Under the pieces are notes generated by a model that was not told the DNA's origin, searched no databases, and worked only from the letters and a program-made list of their open reading frames with translations. DNA of 64,000 bases from DATEDA01 sp963744255. Its GTDB lineage: Bacteria > Pseudomonadota > Gammaproteobacteria > Burkholderiales > SG8-39. The translations under genes and the position numbers were made by a program. Below, in pieces: positions 26,638-35,381 of this stretch; the first letter of the stretch is position 1; each line of letters starts with the position of its first letter. The stretch spans positions 6,562 to 70,561 of the forward strand of contig CAVUSZ010000045.1 of NCBI GenBank assembly GCA_963744255.1, in the 5' to 3' direction.

Positions 26638-28959
26638 TCAGGCCACGGCCCGCTGCGCGGCCGGCCGCGTTTCGCCCGCGAGCGACAGGTCGGGCGGGAA
26701 ATCGTCGACCCGGATCACCTCGTCGCGCAGCCGTGCGGCGCGGGTGAGCACGGCGTGATCGTCGGCGCCGATGACACCCGCGGCAACCGCTGCCCGGCCG
26801 AGATCCTCGCCGGCGATTCGCCCGGCATCCCGCGCATGGTGGAGCTTCCGCTCGACCGGTTCGGCGGCGATCGTCGCCTCGAGCGCGGCCTCGAGCTTGC
26901 CGATGACGTCGGCTTCGCCTCTGGGCAGGTACATGCCGGCGGTGAGCCGGTCGCGGGTCGCGGAGGGCTCGATGAGGACCCGCGCGACGTCGTGGCCGAG
27001 TTTGTCGGACGGCACGACGTACGGCCGGCCTAACGGGAAGAGGATCTGCCGCAGCAGCCACGCGACCACCCGGCTCGGATAGTTCGAGATCACGCCTTCG
27101 AACGCGTTCTGCGCGCGGAACATCGCATCCCACACCGCCCAGTCGACCAGGGGCTTGTCGGCGCGCTGGCGGCCCTCGTCCTCGTAGCGCTTCAGGGTCG
27201 CCGACACGAGGTACATGAGCGACAGGATGTCGCCGAGCCGTGCGGACAGCTTCTCCCGCCGCTTCAGGCCGCCGCCGAGCACGAGCATCGACACGTCCGA
27301 GAGGAACGCGAACATCGCGGAGAACCGCGTGAGCTGCTGGAGGTAGCGCCGGTTCTCGGGCGCGGCGCCCGGCGGCACCCTCACCCAGTGCGAGCCGGTG
27401 AGCCCCGTCATCAGCGATCGCGCCGCGTTGGCGAGCGTGAATCGGATGTGACCCCGCAGTGCGCGATCGAAGTCACGCGACGCCTTTTCGCGGTCCGCCT
27501 CGCGCGTCGCCTGCATCTCCTTCAGCACGTAGGGATGGCAGCGGATCGCCCCCTGGCCGAAGATGATGAGGCTGCGCGTCAGGATGTTCGCGCCCTCGAC
27601 GGTGATCGAGACCGGGATCTGCTGATAGGCGCGGCCCATGAAGTTGCTGGGCCCGAGGCAGATCCCCTTGCCGCCCTGGATGTCCATCGCATCGTTGACG
27701 ACGCGCCGGTTGCGCTCGGTGATGTGGTACTTGACGATGCCGGAGATCACCGACGGCTTCTCGCCGAGGTCGATCGCGACCGCGGTCATCATCCGGGCGG
27801 CGTCCATCATGTAGAGATTTCCGCCCATGCGGGTGAGCGCTTCCTCGATGCCCTCGAACTTCCCGATCGGCGTGCGGAACTGGGTGCGCACGCGCGCGTA
27901 CGCGCCGGTCGCGCGGACGGCGAGCTTCGACATGCCCACGTTGGAGGACGGGAGCGAGATCGAGCGGCCGGCGGCCAGGCATTCCATCAGCATCCGCCAA
28001 CCCTGGCCCGCCATCTTCGGCCCGCCGATGATCCAGTCGAGCGGCATGAAGACATCCCTCCCCGAGTTCGGCCCGTTCTGGAACACGGCGTTGAGCGGAA
28101 AGTGCCGCCGGCCGATGTGCACGCCCGGCGCAGCGGTCGGTACGAGCGCGCACGTGATCCCGATGTCGGCGTTGCCGCCGAGCAAACGATCGGGGTCGTC
28201 GAGGCGGAACGCGAGGCCGAGCAGCGTTGCGACCGGTCCGAGCGTGATATAGCGCTTCTCCCAGGTCACTCGCATCCCAAGGACCTCGCGGCCTTCCCAC
28301 ATGCCCTTGCACACGACGGCGCGATCGGGAATTGCGGCCGCGTCCGAGCCGGCGTGCGGGTTGGTGAGCGCGAAGCACGGGATCTCGAGGCCCTTCGCGA
28401 GACGCGGCAGATAATGACGTTTCTGCTCCTCGGTGCCGTAGTGAAGCAGGAGCTCCGCCGGCCCGAGCGAGTTCGGGACCATCACCGACACTGCGGCCGC
28501 GCTACAGCGCGTCGATAGTTTGGTGATCACCTGCGAGTGCGCGTACGCCGAGAAGCCTTTCCCACCGTAGGCCTTGGGGATGATCATCCCGAGGAAGCCC
28601 TTGTCCTTGATGTACTGCCAGACGTGCGGCGGCAAGTCCGCGAGCGCGTAGGTGTCCCAGTCGTTCGCGATGCGGCAGAGCTCCTCGGTCTCGCCGTCGA
28701 GGAACGCCTGCTCCTCGGCGGAGAGCGCCGGCTTCGGGAACGCGAGCAGCTTCGACCAGTCGGGCTTGCCGGAGAAGAGATCGCCGTCCCACCATACCGT
28801 GCCCGCGTGGATCGCATCGGCCTCGGTCTGCGACATCGGCGGCATCGCCTTGCGGAACCCCGCAAGCACGCGATCGCTCACGAGCGCACGCCTGAGGGGC
28901 GGGACTGCGAGGATCGCGGCGACCGCCGCAAGCGGAGCGAGTAGCCAGTACCAAATCAT
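26638..28959 (-). CDS. fadE: acyl-CoA dehydrogenase FadE
   Basis: A 773-residue protein starting at MIWYWLLAPLAAVAAILAVP, an N-terminal membrane anchor typical of FadE. The FAD-dependent core includes IPKAYGGKGFSAYAHSQV, CFALTNPHAGSDAAAIPD, EKRYITLGPVATLLGLAFRL and DIQGGKGICLGPSNFMGR. A long C-terminal DUF1974 region follows (about 250 residues). It catalyses the first beta-oxidation step on long acyl-CoAs. A longer upstream open frame exists, but the AAGGAC site and the membrane anchor fix the start. It follows the TetR gene by 19 bases. Confidence 0.95.
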   Translation of the reverse strand: MIWYWLLAPLAAVAAILAVPPLRRALVSDRVLAGFRKAMPPMSQTEADAIHAGTVWWDGDLFSGKPDWSKLLAFPKPALSAEEQAFLDGETEELCRIANDWDTYALADLPPHVWQYIKDKGFLGMIIPKAYGGKGFSAYAHSQVITKLSTRCSAAAVSVMVPNSLGPAELLLHYGTEEQKRHYLPRLAKGLEIPCFALTNPHAGSDAAAIPDRAVVCKGMWEGREVLGMRVTWEKRYITLGPVATLLGLAFRLDDPDRLLGGNADIGITCALVPTAAPGVHIGRRHFPLNAVFQNGPNSGRDVFMPLDWIIGGPKMAGQGWRMLMECLAAGRSISLPSSNVGMSKLAVRATGAYARVRTQFRTPIGKFEGIEEALTRMGGNLYMMDAARMMTAVAIDLGEKPSVISGIVKYHITERNRRVVNDAMDIQGGKGICLGPSNFMGRAYQQIPVSITVEGANILTRSLIIFGQGAIRCHPYVLKEMQATREADREKASRDFDRALRGHIRFTLANAARSLMTGLTGSHWVRVPPGAAPENRRYLQQLTRFSAMFAFLSDVSMLVLGGGLKRREKLSARLGDILSLMYLVSATLKRYEDEGRQRADKPLVDWAVWDAMFRAQNAFEGVISNYPSRVVAWLLRQILFPLGRPYVVPSDKLGHDVARVLIEPSATRDRLTAGMYLPRGEADVIGKLEAALEATIAAEPVERKLHHARDAGRIAGEDLGRAAVAAGVIGADDHAVLTRAARLRDEVIRVDDFPPDLSLAGETRPAAQRAVA

Positions 28960-28978
28960 GGGCTTGTCCTTCCGGAGT

Positions 28979-29752
28979 CTACGCCGCGCGTCGAGCGGGC
29001 CTTGCAGGTATGACCGCCGATGTCCCCGGCTTGTTCGTCGTAGTCCGTCCCCGACGGCGCCGCGCCAGGGCGATGACTGGATCATGGCGCGCGAGGTCTG
29101 GCAGCGGCGCCTTGAGTCCGGCAATCAGGAACGGCGCGAGGCGCCGCAGCAGCAGCTGGTCGTTGGCCGTCTCCGTCGGATTGAGCGCCGCGATCAGCTT
29201 CCAGGCATCGGTGCCGGCGAGGGTGTACGCGAGCGCCCCCATCATGAAGTGCAGCCGCCACGCGAGCTCGCGCGTCGCGATGTGCGGCAGCGCCTGCGCA
29301 AAGGCGTCCTTGAAGCGGGCGATCGACGGTGCGTAGCGCTCCGATAGGAACGCCCGCAACGCCGGCGACGGATCCACGTACGCGCGGCCGAGAAGCCGCA
29401 GGAAATCGGCCCCGCCGCGCTTCGTGTCGCGGGCGAGACCGAGCGCGGGAATGAAGAGGGCCGCAAGGATGCGCTCGCACGCCAGCGGCTTGCCGCACGC
29501 CGACTGCAGGTCGGCTTCGAGGAGAGCAAGGCGCTCCTCGTGCAGCGCGTCGAGCCGCCGGGCGAGCATCGCCTGGAAGAGCCCTTCCTTGCCGCCGAAA
29601 TGGTAGTTGACCGCAGCCAGGTTCACCCGCGCAGCCGCGGTGATCATCCGGCTCGACGTGCCGTCGTAGCCGTGGTCGAAGAAGAGGCGCTCCGCCGCGG
29701 CGAGGATCCGCTCGCGGGTGGCCTGGCGGGCACGGGAATCGGCGGCTGGCAT
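28979..29752 (-). CDS. TetR-family regulator, likely repressor of the fad operon
   Basis: A 257-residue TetR protein. Residues about 12-60 form the helix-turn-helix (RERILAAAERLFFDHGYDGT, then ITAAARVNLAAVNYHFGGKE). The C-terminal ligand domain resembles the CecR-like/DUF1956 class (FLRLLGRAYVDPS and FMMGALAYTLAGT). It is the first gene of the fad operon, and a perfect palindrome lies 12 bases upstream of its ATG. So it probably represses itself and fadE-fadI-fadJ, with acyl-CoA or a fatty acid as inducer. The C-terminal tail is long and basic. Confidence 0.88.
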   Translation of the reverse strand: MPAADSRARQATRERILAAAERLFFDHGYDGTSSRMITAAARVNLAAVNYHFGGKEGLFQAMLARRLDALHEERLALLEADLQSACGKPLACERILAALFIPALGLARDTKRGGADFLRLLGRAYVDPSPALRAFLSERYAPSIARFKDAFAQALPHIATRELAWRLHFMMGALAYTLAGTDAWKLIAALNPTETANDQLLLRRLAPFLIAGLKAPLPDLARHDPVIALARRRRGRTTTNKPGTSAVIPARPARRAA

Positions 29753-29763
29753 CGAACGAAGGT

Positions 29764-29781
29764 TTCAAACGGACGTTTGAA
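29764..29781. promoter_or_regulatory. 18-bp palindromic operator upstream of the fad TetR gene
   Basis: TTCAAACGGACGTTTGAA is a perfect inverted repeat (8-base arms, GA centre) 12 bases before the regulator's start codon. Its inner part, CAAAC-N4-GTTTG, agrees with the consensus reported for PsrA-type fatty acid regulators. It is the obvious binding site for the adjacent TetR protein and would control the whole five-gene operon. Confidence 0.8.
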
Positions 29782-29934
29782 TAGTAGCCCCGAACATGCC
29801 GCTGTCAAGCCGCGCCTCCAAGCGAATGCCTGCCGGCCCCGCTTGCCGCGGCCGCTAACCCCTTGGCGGCGCTTGCTTTAGGCGCGCGTGGCCTCAAGCT
29901 TAGAATTCACCCTCTATCCGCCGGAGTCACCGCT

Positions 29935-31773
29935 TTGCGCCGTCACGATGCCGCTGCCCTGCCCCTGACCGCCGACGATCGGGCCGCCCGTGGTCGCAGG
30001 CGGCAAAGCGAATGGCGGGCGGCGCGGACGCTCCTGCCGTACCTCTGGGAGTTCAAGTGGCGGGTGCTGATCGCGCTCGCGCTCCTGGTCACGGCGAAGC
30101 TCGCGAACGTCGCGGTCCCCCTCGTCCTGAAGGAGGTCGTCGACTCGCTCGACCCGCAGACGGCGGTTCTGGCGGTGCCGTTCGCGCTGCTCGCCGCCTA
30201 CGGCCTCCTCCGGTTCTCGACGACGCTCTTCGCCGAGCTGCGCGACGTGGTTTTCGTCCGGGTCGCCCAGCGCGCGGTGCGGCGCGTCGCACTCGAGGTG
30301 TTCCGGCACCTGCACAGCCTCAGCCTGCGCTTCCACCTCGGGCGCCAGACGGGCGGCGTGTCGCGCGACATCGAGCGCGGGACGCGTGGCATCTCGACGC
30401 TGCTGTCGTACATGCTGTTCTCGATCATCCCGGTCATCCTCGAGTTCGGCCTGGTGGCCGCGGTGCTGCTCGCGAAGTTCGACTGGCGCTTCGCTGGGAT
30501 CACGTTCGGCGCAGTCGCCGTCTACATCACCTTTACGATCCTGGTGAGCGAGTGGCGCATCGAGATCCGCCGCAACGCGAACGAGCTCGACTCGAAGGCG
30601 AACACCCGGGCGATCGACTCGCTGCTCAATTACGAGACGGTCAAGTACTTCGGCAACGAGGAGTACGAGGCGCGGCGCTACGACGAGAACCTGCGGCACT
30701 ACGAGTCGGCGGCGGTGAAGAGCGAGGCCTCGCTCGGGCTGCTCAACATCGGCCAGAGCCTGATCATCGCGATCGCCGTGACGCTCCTCATGATCCTGGC
30801 GGCCGAGGGCGTTGCGGCGAGGACGCTCACCCTCGGCGATCTCGTGCTGGTGAACGCGCTGCTGATCCAGCTCTACATCCCGCTCAACTTCCTCGGCATG
30901 GTCTACCGCGAGATCAAGCAGTCGCTCGTCGACATGGACCGGATGTTCCGCCTGCTCGAGGAGAACCGCGAGATCGCCGACCGGCCCGATGCCGTCCCGC
31001 TGCCCGAGGGGCCGGCCACGATCCGCTTCGAGCGGGTCGACTTCTCGTACGAGCCCAACCGGCAGATCCTGTTCGACGTGGGCTTCGAGATCCCGGCCGG
31101 GACGAAGGTCGCAGTCGTCGGGCACTCCGGGTCGGGGAAGTCGACGCTGGCGCGCCTGCTCTACCGCTTCTACGACGCGACGGGCGGGCGCATCACGGTG
31201 AACGGCGTCGACATCCGCGACGTCAAGCAGGCGAGCCTGCGCGGCGCGATCGGCATCGTCCCGCAGGACACGGTGCTCTTCAACGACGACATCCGCTATA
31301 ACATCCACTACGGCCGGCCGGACGCGACCGACGACCAGGTGACCGAGGCGGCGCGCTCGGCGGATATCCACGACTTCATCGCGACCCTGCCGGACAAGTA
31401 CGCCACGCGCGTCGGCGAGCGTGGGCTCAAGCTCTCCGGCGGCGAGAAGCAGCGTGTCGCGATCGCGCGGGCGATCCTCAAGAACCCCCGGATCCTGATC
31501 TTCGACGAGGCGACCAGCGCGCTCGATTCGAAATCGGAGAAGGCGATACAGGCCGAGCTCGACCGGATCGCCCAAGGGCGGACCACGCTCGTCATCGCCC
31601 ATCGCCTGTCGACGGTGATGGACGCCGACCAGATCCTGGTGATGGATCATGGCCGGATCGTGGAGCGGGGCACCCACCGCCAACTCCTGGAGGCGGGCGG
31701 GGCCTACGCGCAGATGTGGGCCTTGCAGCAGCAGGAAGAGGCGGCGGAGGACGCGGTCGCGGCGGCCGCCTGA
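29935..31773 (+). CDS. Atm1-type ABC exporter (half transporter)
   Basis: About 612 residues from a TTG start that has GGAG nine bases upstream; the frame is open further left but lacks a better start. Residues about 30-320 carry six membrane helices, including KFDWRFAGITFGAVAVYITF. The nucleotide-binding domain has GHSGSGKST (Walker A), the LSGGEKQR signature, ILIFDEATSALD and the IAHRLSTV H-loop. The TYDEN-like EYEARRYDENLRHYE and ETVKYFGNE motifs are typical of the mitochondrial Atm1/bacterial HMT1 family that exports glutathione-linked or sulfur compounds. Single-gene unit. Confidence 0.9.
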   Translation: MRRHDAAALPLTADDRAARGRRRQSEWRAARTLLPYLWEFKWRVLIALALLVTAKLANVAVPLVLKEVVDSLDPQTAVLAVPFALLAAYGLLRFSTTLFAELRDVVFVRVAQRAVRRVALEVFRHLHSLSLRFHLGRQTGGVSRDIERGTRGISTLLSYMLFSIIPVILEFGLVAAVLLAKFDWRFAGITFGAVAVYITFTILVSEWRIEIRRNANELDSKANTRAIDSLLNYETVKYFGNEEYEARRYDENLRHYESAAVKSEASLGLLNIGQSLIIAIAVTLLMILAAEGVAARTLTLGDLVLVNALLIQLYIPLNFLGMVYREIKQSLVDMDRMFRLLEENREIADRPDAVPLPEGPATIRFERVDFSYEPNRQILFDVGFEIPAGTKVAVVGHSGSGKSTLARLLYRFYDATGGRITVNGVDIRDVKQASLRGAIGIVPQDTVLFNDDIRYNIHYGRPDATDDQVTEAARSADIHDFIATLPDKYATRVGERGLKLSGGEKQRVAIARAILKNPRILIFDEATSALDSKSEKAIQAELDRIAQGRTTLVIAHRLSTVMDADQILVMDHGRIVERGTHRQLLEAGGAYAQMWALQQQEEAAEDAVAAAA

Positions 31774-32135
31774 CGGGTTTCCGGACCGGCCGGGCTCCGC
31801 CATGGCACCATCCGCGTCGGTGGGGACGGGTTGCCCGGTGGGCCCGCCGTAGCGAACGTGCTGCCGGGTGTGACCATTCTTCACAATGTTGTCAAGTTTC
31901 CAACGTATCCCCTTCTTATTGCTTGCCTATCCGGGGCAAGCCCCGTTAGACTTCCGAGCGTTTTCCCGCACCGGGTGGCAAGGGGTCCGGAGAATCGGTG
32001 CTCCGGTCGCCTTTCGCCGCTTCGAAACGGCGGTGCGCGGTCATAAAGGGGGCTGTCCGGTGCGCACGTTCGCGTGCCGGGAGGCGGCCGGGTACGAGCG
32101 GCATCGCTCGCCGGCCTGGACGGGGGAGCGGGGGT
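31774..32135. other. 362-base intergenic region upstream of the PBP7 gene
   Basis: No gene is seen. The segment 31,870-31,960 is clearly more AT-rich than its surroundings (for example TGTTGTCAAGTTTCC and CCTTCTTATTGC), suggesting the promoter of the following gene. TTGTCA at 31,889 could be a -35 element, but no convincing -10 is found. A short hairpin GGGGCAAGCCCC is at 31,933-31,944. An in-frame extension of the downstream gene runs through the right part but has no signal-peptide logic. Confidence 0.4.
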
Positions 32136-33074
32136 ATGAAGAAACTGTCACGCTTGATGGCGTTCGTTGCCGTCGTTGGCTGCGCCGGGGCCATCCTCTC
32201 GGCGCAAGCGGCCGAGGTGCCGGATCTCAAGTCGTCGGCCGCGCTGATCGTGGACGAGGAGACTGGCGAGATCCTCTACGGGAAGAACGAGAGCGCGGTC
32301 GTCCCGATCGCCTCGATCACCAAGATCATGACTGCGATGGTGACGCTCGACGCGGGGTTGCGCCTCGACGAGTCGATCACCGTAACCGCGGAGGACGCGG
32401 AGGCGGGTCAGGCCAAGCGCCGGGCGAGGCTCGCGGTCGGAGCGACCCTCACGCGCGCCGAGTTACTGCAACTCGCCCTGATGGCCTCGGAAAACCGCGC
32501 GGCTGCGGCCCTCGGGCGCGCCTATCCGGGCGGCATCGATGCGTTCGTCAACGCGATGAACGCGAAGGCCCACGAGCTGGAGATGGCCGACTCGAGATTC
32601 GTCGAGCCGACCGGGCTCTCGAGCGAGAACGTGTCGAGCGCGGGCGACCTCGCGAAGCTCGTCCGGGCCGCGAAGGGCTACCCGCTGATCGCCGAGTACT
32701 CCACCATGCCGAACGCGGACTACACGATCCGCGGCCGACGCGTGGCGTTCGTGAACACGAACGGTCTGGTGCGCGGCGGGAGCTGGGAGATCGGGCTCTC
32801 CAAGACCGGCTTCATCAACGCCGCAGGCCGGTGTCTGGTCATGCAGGTGAAGGTCGCGACCCGGTCGCTGATCATCGTGCTGCTCGACTCGGTCGGGAAG
32901 TACACGCGGATCGGCGACGCAAACCGGATCCGCCAGTGGCTCGAGCCGGGCTTCACCCCGCCGGCTGCTGCCGTGAAGCCGTCCGCTCGGCAGAAGACGC
33001 CCGCCGCAGTCAGGTCCCACCGCACGCCGGCCGGCCGCGTGCGCGTAGAGCTCAAGCCTCCCGCCGCAAAGTGA
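32136..33074 (+). CDS. pbpG: D-alanyl-D-alanine endopeptidase (PBP7-type, S11 family)
   Basis: A 312-residue serine peptidase with a Sec signal (MKKLSRLMAFVAVVGCAGAI). The three active-site motifs are complete: Ser60-Ile-Thr-Lys63, Ser118-Glu-Asn120, and Lys223-Thr-Gly225. It would cleave D-Ala-mDAP cross-links in peptidoglycan in the periplasm. The start ATG follows GGGGGAGCGGGGGT. The length and the lack of a C-terminal membrane anchor match PBP7 rather than PBP5/6. The egtD-like gene starts eight bases after its stop. Confidence 0.88.
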   Translation: MKKLSRLMAFVAVVGCAGAILSAQAAEVPDLKSSAALIVDEETGEILYGKNESAVVPIASITKIMTAMVTLDAGLRLDESITVTAEDAEAGQAKRRARLAVGATLTRAELLQLALMASENRAAAALGRAYPGGIDAFVNAMNAKAHELEMADSRFVEPTGLSSENVSSAGDLAKLVRAAKGYPLIAEYSTMPNADYTIRGRRVAFVNTNGLVRGGSWEIGLSKTGFINAAGRCLVMQVKVATRSLIIVLLDSVGKYTRIGDANRIRQWLEPGFTPPAAAVKPSARQKTPAAVRSHRTPAGRVRVELKPPAAK

Positions 33075-33081
33075 TCCGGCC

Positions 33082-34065
33082 GTGACGACCCCGCGACGAT
33101 CGGGCGCGGGTGTCGTCCGCTACTACGACTTCCTCGGCGAGGGCCCGTCGTTCCGCGACGACGTGCTCGCCGGGCTCGCCCAGCCGCAGAAGGCGGTTCC
33201 CCCGAAGTACTTCTACGACGAACGCGGGTCGAAGCTCTTCGAGGCGATCTGCGAGCTGCCCGAGTATTACCCGACGCGCACCGAAATGGCGATCATGGCG
33301 CGGCACGTCGACGAGATCGCGCGGCTCCTCGGGCCCGAAACCCAACTCGTCGAATTCGGCTCGGGCGCGAGCGTTAAGACCCGGCTCATGATCGATCGCC
33401 TCGAGCCCTCTCTCTATGTGCCGGTCGAGATCGCCGAGGACGCGCTCCGGAACGCATGCACGGATCTCGCGCGGCGTTTTCCGTGGCTGAACATCAATGC
33501 CGTCGTCGCCGACTTCGTCCGCCCGCTCAAGCTGCCGGAGTTCCTGGGCGTGCCGATCAGGCGCAAGGTGGTCTACTTCCCGGGCTCGACGATCGGCAAT
33601 TTCACCCCGGAAGAAGCCGCCCGTTTCCTCGCGAGCGTGCGCGAGACCGTCGGCACCGGGGGTATGCTGGTGATCGGGGTCGACTTGAAGAAGGACAAGG
33701 CTACGCTCGACGCCGCCTACGACGATTCGCAGGGCATCACCGCGCAGTTCAACCTGAACCTGCTCGAGCGCATCAACCGCGAGCTCGGCGCCGACTTCCG
33801 GCTGGAGCGCTTCCGGCACCGCGCGTTCTACGACGAGGGCCGCGGGAGGGTCGAGATGCACCTCGAGAGCCTGCGTCAGCAGCGTGTGCACGTCGCCGGC
33901 CGGCGGTTCGACTTCAAACCCGGCGAGACGATCCACACCGAGATCTCCTGCAAGTACACGATCGAGGAGTTCCGGCGCCTCGCCGGCGGCGCGCGGTTCC
34001 ACGCCGAGGCGGTCTGGACCGATCCGGCGAACCGCTTCGCCGTGCACGCGATGATGGCGGTCTAG
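33082..34065 (+). CDS. egtD: EgtD-like L-histidine N-alpha-methyltransferase
   Basis: A 327-residue protein of the EgtD family. It starts at a GTG eight bases after the PBP7 gene. Landmarks are PPKYFYDERGSKLFEAICEL, LVEFGSGASVKTRLMIDRL (SAM-binding), YFPGSTIGNFTPEEAARFL and the late EISCKYTIEEF. EgtD makes hercynine from histidine and SAM in ergothioneine synthesis. No egtB-type sulfoxide synthase is in the window, so either the partner is elsewhere or the enzyme has another substrate. Its end overlaps the end of the convergent DUF202 gene by four bases. Confidence 0.88.
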   Translation: MTTPRRSGAGVVRYYDFLGEGPSFRDDVLAGLAQPQKAVPPKYFYDERGSKLFEAICELPEYYPTRTEMAIMARHVDEIARLLGPETQLVEFGSGASVKTRLMIDRLEPSLYVPVEIAEDALRNACTDLARRFPWLNINAVVADFVRPLKLPEFLGVPIRRKVVYFPGSTIGNFTPEEAARFLASVRETVGTGGMLVIGVDLKKDKATLDAAYDDSQGITAQFNLNLLERINRELGADFRLERFRHRAFYDEGRGRVEMHLESLRQQRVHVAGRRFDFKPGETIHTEISCKYTIEEFRRLAGGARFHAEAVWTDPANRFAVHAMMAV

Positions 34066-34427
34066 GACGTCACGAGATACGCCGCCACCAGCATGCCGAG
34101 CCCCGCGAGGGCGTACGCCGACACGGTCGCGATACCCGTCCGGTAGCCGCGCGGGATCTCGCCGGGACCTAGCTCCGCCAGGAGGCGGCGGAACTGCGCT
34201 GCCGCGAGCACGCAGGTCACCGCGCCGACGAGCACCATCGCGACGCCGGTCGCCAGGGCGAAGAGCTCGTGCGGCGGCGAGGGCTCGTGTCCGGCGATGA
34301 GATGCAGATACAGCCCGAACTTGGCGACCACGAACCCGAGTCCCATCAGCGCGATCGCCGTGCGCACCCAGGCGAGCAGCGTACGCTCCGCGGCGAAGAG
34401 GACGCGCGGATCGTTCAGGTACGCCAT
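34062..34427 (-). CDS. DUF202 family membrane protein (YidH-like)
   Basis: A 121-residue protein with the DUF202 start FAAERTLLAWVRTAIALMGLGF and three membrane helices (about residues 20-45, 55-78, 98-118). The Arg-Thr-x-x-Ala-Trp-x-Arg-Thr motif is the family hallmark. Function unknown; it acts in the inner membrane. It converges with the egtD-like gene and shares four bases with it. Confidence 0.8.
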   Translation of the reverse strand: MAYLNDPRVLFAAERTLLAWVRTAIALMGLGFVVAKFGLYLHLIAGHEPSPPHELFALATGVAMVLVGAVTCVLAAAQFRRLLAELGPGEIPRGYRTGIATVSAYALAGLGMLVAAYLVTS

Positions 34428-34493
34428 CTGGCGCCGCTGTCGCGGACCATCGGGTAGCCCTCGGGCGCCATGCGCGGCTCGTCCGCGACACCC

Positions 34494-35267
34494 CTAAGCC
34501 GCTTGTCCGCGGTGCCCGAGCGCACGCGAAATCTTCTCGGCCGTGTCCTTGACCATCGCCGACCATGCGGGCTTCATCCGCTCGGCGGGCGAGGAGACCG
34601 ACAACCCGGCGACCAGGCCTCCGGTGTCGTCGCGTATGCCGGCGCCGATGCAGCGCACGCCGAGCTCCGCCTCCTCGTTGTCGATCGCGTAGCCTTGCCG
34701 GCGGACGCGGTCGAGCTCCTTCTCGAGCGCGGGCAGCGCGTGGATCGTGTTCTTGGTGAACGCCGGCAGCCCGGTGCGTTCGGCGTAAATCCTCACGCCG
34801 TCGGCACCGTCCTCCAGCAGAAACAGCTTGCCGACCGCGGTGATGTGCAGGGGGGCGCGGGCGCCGATGATGTTCACGACCCGCATCAGCGACCGGCCGC
34901 TCGAGGTGCGCTCGATATAGACGATCTCGTCGTCGCGGCGGACGGAGAGGTTGACCGCCTCGCCGGTCGCCGCGTGCAGCTCGCGCATGAACGGCAACGC
35001 ATGCTCGCGCACGCTGATCCGGGACTTCACGAGGTTTCCCAGCTCGAGCAGCCTCATGCCGAGCCGGTAGGTGCCCTGATCCACCCGCTCGACCATGCGG
35101 TCGCGCACGAGCGCAGTCAGGATGCGGTGGGCGGTGGAGGGATGGAGGCCTGCCCGCCCTGACAGGTGCTTCAGGCTCACCGCGTCGGGCGATTCGGCCA
35201 GCACGTCGAGCAGACGCATCATCCGCTGGATGACCTGGATCGAGTTCTTGGATTCCTTCTCGCTCAT
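34494..35267 (-). CDS. IclR-family transcriptional regulator
   Basis: A 257-residue IclR protein starting at MSEKESKNSIQVIQRMMRLL. The winged helix spans about residues 8-75 (LSGRAGLHPSTAHRILTAL). The effector domain follows with GEAVNLSVRRDDEIVYIER, LHITAVGKLFLLE and GLVAGLSVSSP. It is divergent from lutA across 114 bases, so it probably regulates lactate (or another hydroxyacid) oxidation genes and possibly alanine dehydrogenase. An imperfect repeat ATCC-ggaa-GGAT in the gap (about 35,310-35,330) may be its site. Confidence 0.88.
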   Translation of the reverse strand: MSEKESKNSIQVIQRMMRLLDVLAESPDAVSLKHLSGRAGLHPSTAHRILTALVRDRMVERVDQGTYRLGMRLLELGNLVKSRISVREHALPFMRELHAATGEAVNLSVRRDDEIVYIERTSSGRSLMRVVNIIGARAPLHITAVGKLFLLEDGADGVRIYAERTGLPAFTKNTIHALPALEKELDRVRRQGYAIDNEEAELGVRCIGAGIRDDTGGLVAGLSVSSPAERMKPAWSAMVKDTAEKISRALGHRGQAA

Positions 35268-35381
35268 GCGCTCGAGTGCGCGCTTGCCCGCCCCGCGAAA
35301 TTCTACCTCGCCATCCGGAAGGATAGGGCGGAGTGCTTGTGATACGCTCTTCGCGCGCCCCCCGCCGACTCCAACAACGAC

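Noticed and set aside
31933..31944. GGGGCAAGCCCC hairpin as a terminator
   Set aside because: Only a 5-base stem with a 2-base loop and no T-run; too weak.
35268..35381. Imperfect repeat between the IclR gene and lutA as a defined IclR operator
   Set aside because: Arms are short and contain a bulge; kept only as a remark in the IclR entry.
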